From: Stemphylium vesicarium
Lineage: Eukaryota; Ascomycota; Dothideomycetes; Pleosporales; Pleosporaceae
Direction of reading: 5' to 3'
DNA length: 64,000 bases
NCBI GenBank assembly: GCA_004380135.1
Contig: QXCR01000015.1
Location: 62,001-126,000 of the forward strand
Shown here: piece after piece, positions 55,611 to 64,000 of the stretch
Position numbering within the stretch: position 1 is the stretch's first letter
Layout of the letters: the number at the start of each line of letters is the position of its first letter
Made by a program: the position numbers and the translations under genes
Notes under the pieces: model-generated
What the model was told of the DNA's origin: nothing
Database searches by the model: none
The model's input: only the letters and a program-made list of their open reading frames with translations

Positions 55611-55960
55611 GCTGTGGCCATGCGAGGTGTCTATCTTGTAATGCTCCACCAATGTAGCTCTCAACGACAATGCGTGGGAAATGAAGAACAGAGGTAAAAA
55701 TGGCTCTTCAAAGATGCCAGAAGATTCTGCGTTCGCGATTGTCAGAAGCACGGCGGAGAAGGAAGGAACTGACTAAGCCACGTGAGTGACAAGAGAGCAG
55801 CAGTACATAGCAAAGAGGCACAGTAAACAGGTAGCGTAACCGTACTAGAAAGACTCATGAGATGAATAGAAAAGAAAAGAACGTAATAGCGTCGGCATGC
55901 AACCAAATCCCTAAAATTTTTCTCAAGGGAAAAAGAAAAGAAAAGAAGATAAAAACTATC
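55611..55960. other. Intergenic
   Basis: Upstream flank of the HET pseudogene and 3' flank of the P4-ATPase gene, A-rich at the right. No feature supported. Confidence 0.45.
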
Positions 55961-58900
55961 CTAAGCAGATCTAACATCCCCAAACCCACGACTCAACATC
56001 CTATTAATCTCACCCCCATCCTGCACCACCCCAGCCCCCTCAGCATCCGCAGTAGCAGCAACACCCTGCTCGCCACCTTTCACCCGCTTCCTTAGCAAAT
56101 CCTTAATCTCGCCCTCCCTCCTCTCTTCCTCCTTGACCCTCTTCTCCTCCTCTTCCCTTCTCACCCGGTCCTCCCTCTCCCTCTCCTTCACCCCCTTCCT
56201 CTCCCAGCCCATCTGCAGCTCCGCCGCAGCTGCCTCCTCAAAGCGGCGCTTAACCAGGGGATCCTTCTCCAGAGCTTGAAAGACGATTTCATCAGTCGGA
56301 AAAAACGCGGCAAGCAGACACTGCGTCGCGCTTTCAAACACGACGACGGCGAGGAGGATGAGAATGAGGCACAGCCACCAGGAGAGCGAAGACCCGAAGC
56401 CACGCAGGAAGGTGTCGCGGACGTAGTAGATTTTGTTTTCGGGGTTGTAGAGCGAGGAGAGGATGATGTTCCAGAGGAACCAGCCACCGACGGAGAGGAA
56501 GATTGCGACGGCGTTTGTTATTGTCTTGCTGTGTGTTTCTATGAATCTAGTCGTGATTGTTAGTACATCTGTGTTGATAAAATTGTATGGGGAGGGAAGG
56601 GAAGAGAAGGAGACGGGCGGGTGGGCTACATACTGCATCTTCAACGAAATCAGCCACACAACAGCCGTGTACGTGATACTCCCAAGCGCAAAGATGGAGT
56701 TATCTTCCGTAAACAGCGTCTGTCCGTACAGCCCCAACATGCAAAAATACACAACCATGGCCTCGGAACTGGCCATGAACATCCAGCCGAGGTAGACTTT
56801 GAAGTTGAAGCCGCCGTTGCGCTGGCCCTTGGTGTACAGCTCGGGCACGGCGAGGAGCGTCGAGGCGGAAAGGTCCTTTTCAAACACGCCCATGAAGATG
56901 ACGGGGAGAGAGGTGAAGAGCGTGTTGAACATGGATAGAGACCAGGATTCGTAGAGTGAGGTACCTGTATAGCCTACGCTGCGTTGGAAGAGTGCTTGCG
57001 TGAGGTAGAAGAGGAGTTCCTTCCAGAACGTGCCGACGGTGTACTTGCAGGTGCGGATGTAGTTCCACCGCCCGTGCACGAGGAGTAGCTTGGTTAGGAA
57101 CCTGAATTGCGCGATGGAGTAGTCGCTTGTTCGCGCGGCTTGGAGCCCTTCTTTACCGGTGATGCCGATTCCGACGTGAGCTTCTTGGATCATGGCAATG
57201 TCGTTGGCTCCGTCGCCGATGGCTAGCGTGATGCTCTTCTTGACGCGCTTACGGATGCTTTTGACGAGCTGGGCTTTTTGAGATGGTGAGGCGCGGCAAC
57301 AGATGACAGAGTCGGCGAGGACGGCTAGTTCATGGAAGAGAACGTCGAGTGTCTCGCTGTCGGTAATCTTGGAAAGTGTTTGTCCGTCAACTACAACCAC
57401 AGAGTGAGCAACGGTTCCCCGCGTGATGGCTAGGACAGCTGCGCCGATCGTCTGCTCTACCTCACCGGCTTCGTGGTCGAGGACCGTCACAGTAGAGAAT
57501 TCCTTGATCAATCGACACGAGTAGCCAATGTTGATTGCCGTCTCGCGCTTATCGCCTGTAAGCATCCACATCTTGATTTTGGCTCTGCGGAGCTTGTCGA
57601 TGGCTTCAGGTACACCTTGTTGCAGCTTGTCTTCGATGGCGGTAGCGGCACATAGCTCCAGATCCTGTTCGATCAGATCACCAGCCTCTTCAATCCGGCG
57701 TGTACGGTCCACGAGACTGGTTGTAGCATCAAGGTAGTCCTTCTTCCACATCTGGTACTCATCCTCATTCAAGAATCGGTATCCGTAGAGGAGTGTTCGA
57801 AGGCCCTCGGTAGCAAATTCGTTGATGTGCTGAAGACAGCGTTCGATGACTACAGTGTCGTCACCAGCAACGTTTTCATCAACCATGCTCTCCATTTCTT
57901 CGAGTTGCATTGAGCTACGTGCCTCTGAGAATGCCATGCTAAATCGATCAAGGCCGGACTGACGGGGTGTCTGCATAGGCGTGCTTTCGACCGAGGACAT
58001 GTCCATTCGATCGTTCTCACGTCCACGTAACCATTGGTCAACCTCATCTCTTGCCGATCGAGACGTCTGACCACCGAAACTGGGAGCGATCGAGGGCCTG
58101 CCTAGGTTGAGGCTGGCTCTTGCAGCTTGACCAAACGTAACGCTTCTCCGCCCACCAATGCTGCTCATCCGACCTGCGACGCTGCTTCTGCGCTCAGCTT
58201 GTTCGCTCCTACGGGCCATGGCATGTTGTGCCTCCATGCTCTTGCGCATGTTGGCCCGACGTTCGATTTCGACCATCTTCTTGTTCGCAAGTGTAGCCAA
58301 CTTGAGACGTTGCATGACGATCGAGTCGGCACCCTTGCAGATGATGCAGATTCTGCCATCGGGAAAGCGCAGGATGATTGACATTCGCTTTCGCTTGCTG
58401 GAGAATTCGATGACATCTAGAACTTCATAAACCTCCAAGACTGGCTCGCCGTCAGCCCCACTGGGCATGATCTTCAGAGTGATGGTGTGAACGTCGCGGT
58501 TGATCATTAAAAAGCCCATGTCTTGCGCAGCCTGTACAAGTGCAAGTTCATCTGGCGAAGAAGCCATGAAATGTGTCTTCCCGTCCTCCTGAACCTCTGG
58601 CAAGCAGGTATGGCATAGCGCTAGCGAGAGAAGAAACATGCGAGCTTTCTTCGAGAACGGAGTATGCGGTTTCCTTTGGATGTAGCGAAGCATGTCTTGT
58701 GTACGTAGCTCCCGCGAAGGTTTACCAGGCTGTGCATTTGACTGCCAGTTTGAAGCTCCTCCTTCTGCAGGGCTTTCAACTTGTTCAGTCACCTCGACTG
58801 TAGTGGCAACCGGACCATCGGGTGAGACATCTTTCGCTGACCGGACACTTTTCCTGGGTTTAACAGGTTGCTTGCCCTTCTTCCTCGTCTTGTGAATGAG

Positions 58901-61129
58901 CTTCTTCTTCTTGTCAGCGCCTTGTAGATCGGCGTCATGGAGCCACGAAACACCGGCAACACTAAGCTTTCGGAACTTCATCGAATTATCCGTCAAAGTT
59001 CCCGTCTTGTCAGAGAAGATGTAGCTAATTTGACCCAGCTCTTCGTTGATCGTCGAAGTTCGTGGCTCGCAAGGTGTGTCTGAGACTGGATCGTACATGT
59101 CGATGTCGGTATGTAAGAAGAACATTTGGGCAAGCTTGACAATCTCCAAACTGACGTAGAGCGACAACGGAATCATCGTGTTGAACATGATGATGAACGA
59201 AGTGAAGCTGGGGAAAAAGGCTACTGAGGAGCCACGGAGATACCACATGTCGTCCTCGTTCTTCTGCCATATCTTGTACGCGACAGCATTGAAAATGGAT
59301 AGGGCCAAGACGAACACGACGATGAGTATGACAATGCGGTTGACCAGTCCTTGCAAAGCCGGGGCTTTGATACGGGGGTTCTTGTTGGAGTTCATGCGAA
59401 TGCGACATTCCTCTCCGGAGTAGATGACCATACCGATCGCATCAGGTGTGTTTCGCAAGATGCTACCTCGGAAAATGATCTCACTGAGTGTGAGAGGTGC
59501 CTGCTTGCCATCGAGTATGACGCGTCCTTCAAAGTTGTACAAGTCTCGATTTGGGTCTTCTACGACAAACTCTGCGTCAGTTCTCAACACGTCTTCCTGT
59601 TCGACGATGGTCTTTGAGACTGATGCAGTCGTCTGCTTGCTTTTCAGATTCGTCTCGCCGTCCAGAGCCATTGTCTCGACAAAAGCAACATTGTTCTCTC
59701 CAGTGGTGTGTAGAAGCGCCAGGTCAGCGGGCGCAGCGTCGTCGCGGTCAAGCCTGATGATGTCGCCAACACTGATGTCTTGCCACTTGATTGTTTCCCA
59801 TTTGAGTGCTTCCGGTGGAGGGGACATCGTACTTCCACCATCGATAGAAGCGTGTTTGAGTCCAGATGACTGGCTTGCGCGCAACACATGCGCTTCTCGG
59901 TTGTTCTCGGCCTTGTCAAGTCGATATCTCCTCAAGTCGTCATAGCCCTCCTTCGCGATGGATAATGTAACAAAAAACATCAAGGGCACGATTGTCGTAA
60001 ATTGGCCTGTCGTACTGAGGCCGGGTATCATCTGCAGAATAGAAATTACAAGAAAGTAAAAGTTGGCTAGTTTCGAGAATTGTGCCACAAGCTGGCGGGG
60101 TATAAAATTCCAGGCGGAGTATCGCGTGGATCGGATCCAATTTTTGGTATAAGGCTGTTCAGTCCGTTCGTCAACGAGAGGCTCATTGCGGGCAGGGTCC
60201 AATTGAATGTGTCGTCCGTCCTTGCTCGGGGGCATGTCCTTGATGCGAAAGATGAACCTGCGGGCCTGCTCTGCAAAGTCTTTCGTTTGTTTTACCATAC
60301 GAGATCGTCTGCCTGGCCCTTTTTTCTTCAGCCAAGAATCATAGTGTGGGAGTGCGATTGGCCCGGTACCCAACTTGGATTTGGACAATTCCGAGGCTGA
60401 AGAAGCGTATTTCAATTGCTCTGGTGAGACTACGACAACGGCGTCGCCACTTTTGGGTGATGCCGGATATTCACTCACACCTCCATTCTGCATCGTCCTA
60501 GGCCGGGAATTTCCGACTCCCTCATCTAGTTCGATATGGGTGCCCGATGGCTGCCCCGTCTCGTGGACATTCTTCCTGAACAGAGCGCTGCGTAGCGAGT
60601 ATCCGCGATTACGAGATGTTGGGGATATTGGCGAACGCGAGGGTGAAATGCGCGGTGGTAGTTCAGGTAAACGTGATGATCCTCCAGCCCCGTCTGGTGA
60701 CACTTCCCGCGTGTTGATAGTCAGGTCCGGTGTACCTGGCCGCTGCTTTGCGCCCGAAGCCTTCCCCACCTGTGTTATCTCATCGGTTGCGCGCGCAATG
60801 CTCGCTCTATTCGATGCGCCATTTCGCTCAATGTCGGTCGAAAAGCGGACGCGAGGGGATTCGTCGGTGGTGAGGCGCGCAATCGAAGGTCGTTCACTAT
60901 TCTCTACCGCTGAGGTCCTCGACCGTGATGTCGCATCGGGGCTCGTGGTAGGCCGCTGGGGGGATTCAATCGTATAAGGCGTATTCGCGCTTTCTGTTGC
61001 GCTGCGTGCCGCTGGCGCTGATTCGTCTGCGCCCTGGGAGGCTGAATGGCGCCTTCGGATGCCTCCACCACCTCCGCTATCTCCAATCCCACGATTGAAT
61101 GCATCCGGAGCGTCTCCAGATCCCGACAT
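55961..61129 (-). CDS. P4-type ATPase, phospholipid flippase (probably Dnf3-like)
   Basis: Exons 61129-56634 and 56546-55961 give 1693 residues. The 87-base intron (donor GTATGT, branch TACTAAC, acceptor CTAG) is in frame, so the uninterrupted frame of 1722 codons hides it. P4 landmarks: NWIRSTRYSAWNFIPRQL then FSKLANFYFLVISILQMIPG (first span), the DGET loop at 490-493, MIPLSLYVSLE, the phosphorylation site DKTGTLT at 707-713, KGADSIVMQRL, MWMLTGDKRETAINIGYS, and GDGANDIAMI. The enzyme flips phospholipids from the outer to the cytosolic leaflet of Golgi, endosome or plasma membrane. The 280-residue disordered N-terminus and the insert after DKTGTLT suggest Dnf3 rather than Drs2 or Neo1; paralog identity is a guess. 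The C-terminal tail is a charged coiled coil. Confidence 0.9.
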   Translation of the reverse strand: MSGSGDAPDAFNRGIGDSGGGGGIRRRHSASQGADESAPAARSATESANTPYTIESPQRPTTSPDATSRSRTSAVENSERPSIARLTTDESPRVRFSTDIERNGASNRASIARATDEITQVGKASGAKQRPGTPDLTINTREVSPDGAGGSSRLPELPPRISPSRSPISPTSRNRGYSLRSALFRKNVHETGQPSGTHIELDEGVGNSRPRTMQNGGVSEYPASPKSGDAVVVVSPEQLKYASSASELSKSKLGTGPIALPHYDSWLKKKGPGRRSRMVKQTKDFAEQARRFIFRIKDMPPSKDGRHIQLDPARNEPLVDERTEQPYTKNWIRSTRYSAWNFIPRQLVAQFSKLANFYFLVISILQMIPGLSTTGQFTTIVPLMFFVTLSIAKEGYDDLRRYRLDKAENNREAHVLRASQSSGLKHASIDGGSTMSPPPEALKWETIKWQDISVGDIIRLDRDDAAPADLALLHTTGENNVAFVETMALDGETNLKSKQTTASVSKTIVEQEDVLRTDAEFVVEDPNRDLYNFEGRVILDGKQAPLTLSEIIFRGSILRNTPDAIGMVIYSGEECRIRMNSNKNPRIKAPALQGLVNRIVILIVVFVLALSIFNAVAYKIWQKNEDDMWYLRGSSVAFFPSFTSFIIMFNTMIPLSLYVSLEIVKLAQMFFLHTDIDMYDPVSDTPCEPRTSTINEELGQISYIFSDKTGTLTDNSMKFRKLSVAGVSWLHDADLQGADKKKKLIHKTRKKGKQPVKPRKSVRSAKDVSPDGPVATTVEVTEQVESPAEGGASNWQSNAQPGKPSRELRTQDMLRYIQRKPHTPFSKKARMFLLSLALCHTCLPEVQEDGKTHFMASSPDELALVQAAQDMGFLMINRDVHTITLKIMPSGADGEPVLEVYEVLDVIEFSSKRKRMSIILRFPDGRICIICKGADSIVMQRLKLATLANKKMVEIERRANMRKSMEAQHAMARRSEQAERRSSVAGRMSSIGGRRSVTFGQAARASLNLGRPSIAPSFGGQTSRSARDEVDQWLRGRENDRMDMSSVESTPMQTPRQSGLDRFSMAFSEARSSMQLEEMESMVDENVAGDDTVVIERCLQHINEFATEGLRTLLYGYRFLNEDEYQMWKKDYLDATTSLVDRTRRIEEAGDLIEQDLELCAATAIEDKLQQGVPEAIDKLRRAKIKMWMLTGDKRETAINIGYSCRLIKEFSTVTVLDHEAGEVEQTIGAAVLAITRGTVAHSVVVVDGQTLSKITDSETLDVLFHELAVLADSVICCRASPSQKAQLVKSIRKRVKKSITLAIGDGANDIAMIQEAHVGIGITGKEGLQAARTSDYSIAQFRFLTKLLLVHGRWNYIRTCKYTVGTFWKELLFYLTQALFQRSVGYTGTSLYESWSLSMFNTLFTSLPVIFMGVFEKDLSASTLLAVPELYTKGQRNGGFNFKVYLGWMFMASSEAMVVYFCMLGLYGQTLFTEDNSIFALGSITYTAVVWLISLKMQYVAHPPVSFSSLPSPYNFINTDVLTITTRFIETHSKTITNAVAIFLSVGGWFLWNIILSSLYNPENKIYYVRDTFLRGFGSSLSWWLCLILILLAVVVFESATQCLLAAFFPTDEIVFQALEKDPLVKRRFEEAAAAELQMGWERKGVKEREREDRVRREEEEKRVKEEERREGEIKDLLRKRVKGGEQGVAATADAEGAGVVQDGGEINRMLSRGFGDVRSA

Positions 61130-62306
61130 GGTCGACAGTCATTCCCTTGGTGGTGTGTAAAGTTGCCTCGTGGGAAAGAGACGCGAGGTTCTAGTCTTGC
61201 CGCAGTGTCCGCCCGCCTCGGTTTACTCTAGCGGCTTGGAGGTTGGGGCTGACGACATCAATAACTCTTGGGAATTACGCGGCACCGGAAATCCATCTCA
61301 CAGTAAGCACGTCCAAGTCACTACGATCGTAAAGCAGAGTAATTTTACAATAACGTATCGTTTCCGATATCCAAAGTCTAGCTGGGATGCACCGTTTACC
61401 AGGGCGTGCAGGCGTGCAGGCGTGCAGGCGTGCAGGCAATGCGGCGGTACCAAGGTTCTATGCACCACATGATGCCTGAGCTGCATGTCGGTTCTATTTT
61501 GGGACTGACGTAACGGCGCATCCCCACAGCCCCGTAGTGCCGTGCCCTCCACAATGGAGATGCAGACGCGCGCCTTCTCCAGATATGCTTTTTCCATCGG
61601 GTAGACCCACACAAGGCTGATCCCATGCGAACAACTGGGGCTGCATTGAAAAACAGAATGCAGTGGAGAGAGATCTCCCGGCACATTTCTCATTCGTCGG
61701 GAACGGACTGCCGCATCGGTCCGTACATCCACGGGTTCATCTGGGTTAGACGCAGGTGCACGATGAGCATAGCATTTCCCGGTGGGCTCAGCAAAGTTTG
61801 TGTCAAGGTCTATTATGGGTATTAGATACTAGGTGGATGCAAAACGCCCCGATTGAACCAAAACATCACCATCACCAGCCAATGTCAGCCTAGCAGAGGA
61901 CGATAGAATCAAGTCCAAATGCATGCCATTCAACTGCACCGAACGTACTACTCACTACGCCAAAACCCCGCTTTTACCAATGCTAATGATGCTCCGCTTC
62001 AAATGATATGGTATGGTCTCCTCACTCTCAATCTCACTCTCCCCCGCCTTTGCAGGCCCGCTCCGCAAGTCTCCAACACCCCTAGATTTCCTTCGCTGCC
62101 CAAGAAAAGCATTCTGAGTAGTAGTGTGAACTTGTTGTGGTATCCGATAGTCGTGTCGCTCATTAAGTATTGAACCTTTGAAAGATTATGAAAAGACATA
62201 GAAGAAGTTCCCAGCGCCGTGCAATATGCAGCCAGAAGATGATGAAGAATCCCACTGACAATGATGATGTGTAACAAAATTAGAGAATAAGCACCATCCG
62301 CGTATC
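61130..62306. other. 1.2 kb intergenic with short tandem repeat
   Basis: P4-ATPase upstream region and 3' flank of the SamB/MUB1 gene. Includes the 8-base tandem repeat listed separately. No gene supported. Confidence 0.5.
61403..61434. repeat. Four perfect copies of GGCGTGCA
   Basis: The 8-base unit GGCGTGCA is repeated four times without change, about 270 bases upstream of the P4-ATPase start codon. Copy number may vary between strains. Confidence 0.85.
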
Positions 62307-64000
62307 CTACGTCGCGGCGACACACCAGTGGCGATGGAAGACCCACGCGCTCTTCTGGCATTCCTTGCTGCAGTACTTGGTGCGCCTGCAACGACGGCAC
62401 TTGGCGAACTGGCGCGTGTACTCCTCCCAGCGGCCGCACTGGTAGTATGCACATTGTCGGATCCCTCCACGAGAGTCGTCTTTCCGGCAAAGGTTGCGCA
62501 TAACAACGCTGGCCCAGTACTGCATGTCTGACGTGTGATGGCGGACGGTGAACTGCTCGACAAGAGGGAAAATGTTGAAGTCGTCGGGGAGTTCGTATTC
62601 CTCCAGCTCTTCCTCTTCTTCTTCACCCGCCTTGGGAGTCGACGTCTCTCCGTCGAGGAGCTCAGTGCCAATCTTGAGCTTGGGCACCAGGTGAGACTTT
62701 TGAAAGTATGTGCGTAGGTTGCAGTACTTTGACACATAGGCCAATAGTTGCAGTGACATGAGGACGTCTTCATCACGGGGCATGGCAGCCAGCACGCTAG
62801 CTGAGGCGTTGCGTTCTTGAGCGTAGCGCGGGTACCACGGTGGAGGAGGGTTGGTATTTACGACGTTGATGGTAGGCGGCATGGGAGAGAAGCCGGTAAT
62901 GGGGTTGTTCGGAGGCGTGTTGGTGGGGTTGATGAGGCTGCCATCGAGCGCTGGACGATGAGTAATGTTGAAGGTCTCGTTGTTCTCGTCGGTGCCCTCT
63001 GAAGGCGCCGCGATGGGAACAGGTGTGTTGCCGCCATCGAGCATCTCTGCGTTATCCACGATATCGGCCATGTTGATCTCGTTGTTCTGGATGCCGACGA
63101 TTGGTTCGTTCACAGCCGGGCCAGCCGCTGTGGGAGCCTCTGCCGACATGTCATCCTGTGGCGCCTCAACATCCGACTCACCAGACGCAGACAACTGATG
63201 ACGGATCGACGGCCGGCGGCGAGTCCGGGCTAGCCCCGCTCTTGGGCTCGTCTGGCGCGCCTGCGGGGCACTTGGCGTGGTAGGCGACTCTGGTTGGGAG
63301 GTCATCTCACCTTGAAGAGCGGGGAGCATGGAGGGCAGGCGATCGGCATCTCGCACTGGCCGTAGCGCGAAAGCATCGGGGGCCGGATCCATAGAAGGCA
63401 ATGCGGTAACCAATGGCTGGCCAAGGTTGCGTGTGTTGTTGCCAGGAGCTCCAAAAAGCTGTGCTCGGCTCTCGTGACTGCGATGGTGATGGTGGTGGGG
63501 AGGCCGACCGCGTGTAAATGTTGTCCGCTCTGGTGGAGAGCTGAGGGAAAAGTTTGGGATGGGGGTAGCCTCGCCCAGCTGTGCGTCCATGGGCTGGGGG
63601 ATCTCGATGGGAGGAGGGATGATACGGCGCGATCGATCAGCTCGGTGACTGGAGCTGGATGCGACCTCACCCGTCCGCGAAGAGTGGTGCCGGCTCGACG
63701 TTCCCATGCGGGTGGACTTGTGAATCTCGGCTTCGGCTCTCGCCCTCATCTTGTCGACGACCTTGATGTAGTTGTCGAGAATGGAGGCGATGACGGGCAC
63801 CATGTCGGCTTCAACCACACGTGTCCTGACGTTCTCGGACCCTCGTACGCCGATGTTGAAGATGCACTGGAAAGCCAGGTTCCACTTCCACATGTCCATC
63901 ATGTCCTTGCTGCGGCCCTCTTTGAGAATGCATATCAGGCGCTCGATGCCGCCGTCGACGGTGAGGATATCCCTTATGCGGGCGGATGAGGTTGTGAGGT
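62307..64000 (-). CDS. MYND zinc-finger protein SamB/Mub1 (5' end beyond the window)
   Basis: At least 563 codons; the frame is open to the right edge, where residues read LTTSSARIRDILTVDGGIER, so the true start lies beyond 64000. An armadillo-like N-terminal part (GIERLICILKEGRSKD, WKWNLAFQCIFNIGVRGSENVR) is followed by a long Pro/Ser-rich disordered region, an ordered block (PRDEDVLMSLQLLAYVSKYC), an acidic run, and a C-terminal MYND finger: CAYYQCGRWEE, CRRCRRTKYCSKECQK, HRHWC. This is the layout of Aspergillus SamB and yeast Mub1, the adaptor that helps the Ubr2 ligase recruit substrates such as Rpn4; samB mutants mis-time morphogenesis. All MYND ligands are visible. Confidence 0.85.
   Translation of the reverse strand, partial: LTTSSARIRDILTVDGGIERLICILKEGRSKDMMDMWKWNLAFQCIFNIGVRGSENVRTRVVEADMVPVIASILDNYIKVVDKMRARAEAEIHKSTRMGTSSRHHSSRTGEVASSSSHRADRSRRIIPPPIEIPQPMDAQLGEATPIPNFSLSSPPERTTFTRGRPPHHHHHRSHESRAQLFGAPGNNTRNLGQPLVTALPSMDPAPDAFALRPVRDADRLPSMLPALQGEMTSQPESPTTPSAPQARQTSPRAGLARTRRRPSIRHQLSASGESDVEAPQDDMSAEAPTAAGPAVNEPIVGIQNNEINMADIVDNAEMLDGGNTPVPIAAPSEGTDENNETFNITHRPALDGSLINPTNTPPNNPITGFSPMPPTINVVNTNPPPPWYPRYAQERNASASVLAAMPRDEDVLMSLQLLAYVSKYCNLRTYFQKSHLVPKLKIGTELLDGETSTPKAGEEEEEELEEYELPDDFNIFPLVEQFTVRHHTSDMQYWASVVMRNLCRKDDSRGGIRQCAYYQCGRWEEYTRQFAKCRRCRRTKYCSKECQKSAWVFHRHWCVAAT

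Overview
The window is nuclear DNA of a filamentous ascomycete. Short introns (46-75 bases, GTANGT donors, CTAAC/CTGAC branch sites, YAG acceptors), a HET-domain gene and its decayed paralog, a DUF6594 gene, and the fungal set Mdm10/Mrt4/Shg1/Dot1/Lcb2/SamB all fit Pezizomycotina. Dothideomycetes (Pleosporales) is my best guess, by overall feel only. I built 24 gene models plus two pseudogenes by reading splice sites and checking codon phase across every junction. The last gene runs off the right edge.

Layout. 0.4-13.5 kb: a tiny spliced 43-residue gene, a two-cysteine racemase, an F-box protein, the H3K79 methyltransferase DOT1, a gene broken at a poly-C run, the COMPASS subunit SHG1, a small complex I subunit and a CofD-like protein with an 18-base exon. 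13.5-31.4 kb: large gene-free stretches around a Pro/Gln-rich disordered protein, serine palmitoyltransferase LCB2, a homeodomain factor, the divergent pair MDM10/MRT4, and a small secreted Ser/Thr-rich protein. 33.1-38.2 kb: a nine-exon MFS transporter with three perfect ATCWGATAA (iron-GATA-factor) sites just upstream, then a decayed M35-like metallopeptidase gene whose HExxH site is also lost. 38.6-45.4 kb: an N6-mAMP-type adenosine deaminase, the heterotrimeric G-protein beta subunit and, 2.35 kb on, a phosducin-like protein, which is the family that folds G-beta. 46.1-55.6 kb: an allorecognition-type island with an intact HET gene, a DUF6594 membrane protein, an orphan basic protein, and a HET pseudogene. 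The pseudogene carries stops and frameshifts and is interrupted by a 128-base hAT-like MITE with a perfect 8-base target duplication. 56-64 kb: a P4-ATPase lipid flippase and the MYND protein SamB/MUB1.

How the parts relate. Most genes are unrelated housekeeping genes. Three groupings deserve attention: chromatin modifiers (DOT1, SHG1) separated by one gene; G-beta beside its likely chaperone; and the HET/DUF6594 island, where one HET copy is intact and the other has been destroyed by nonsense changes and a transposon. Function assignments come from motif recognition in the translated sequence; no database search was possible.
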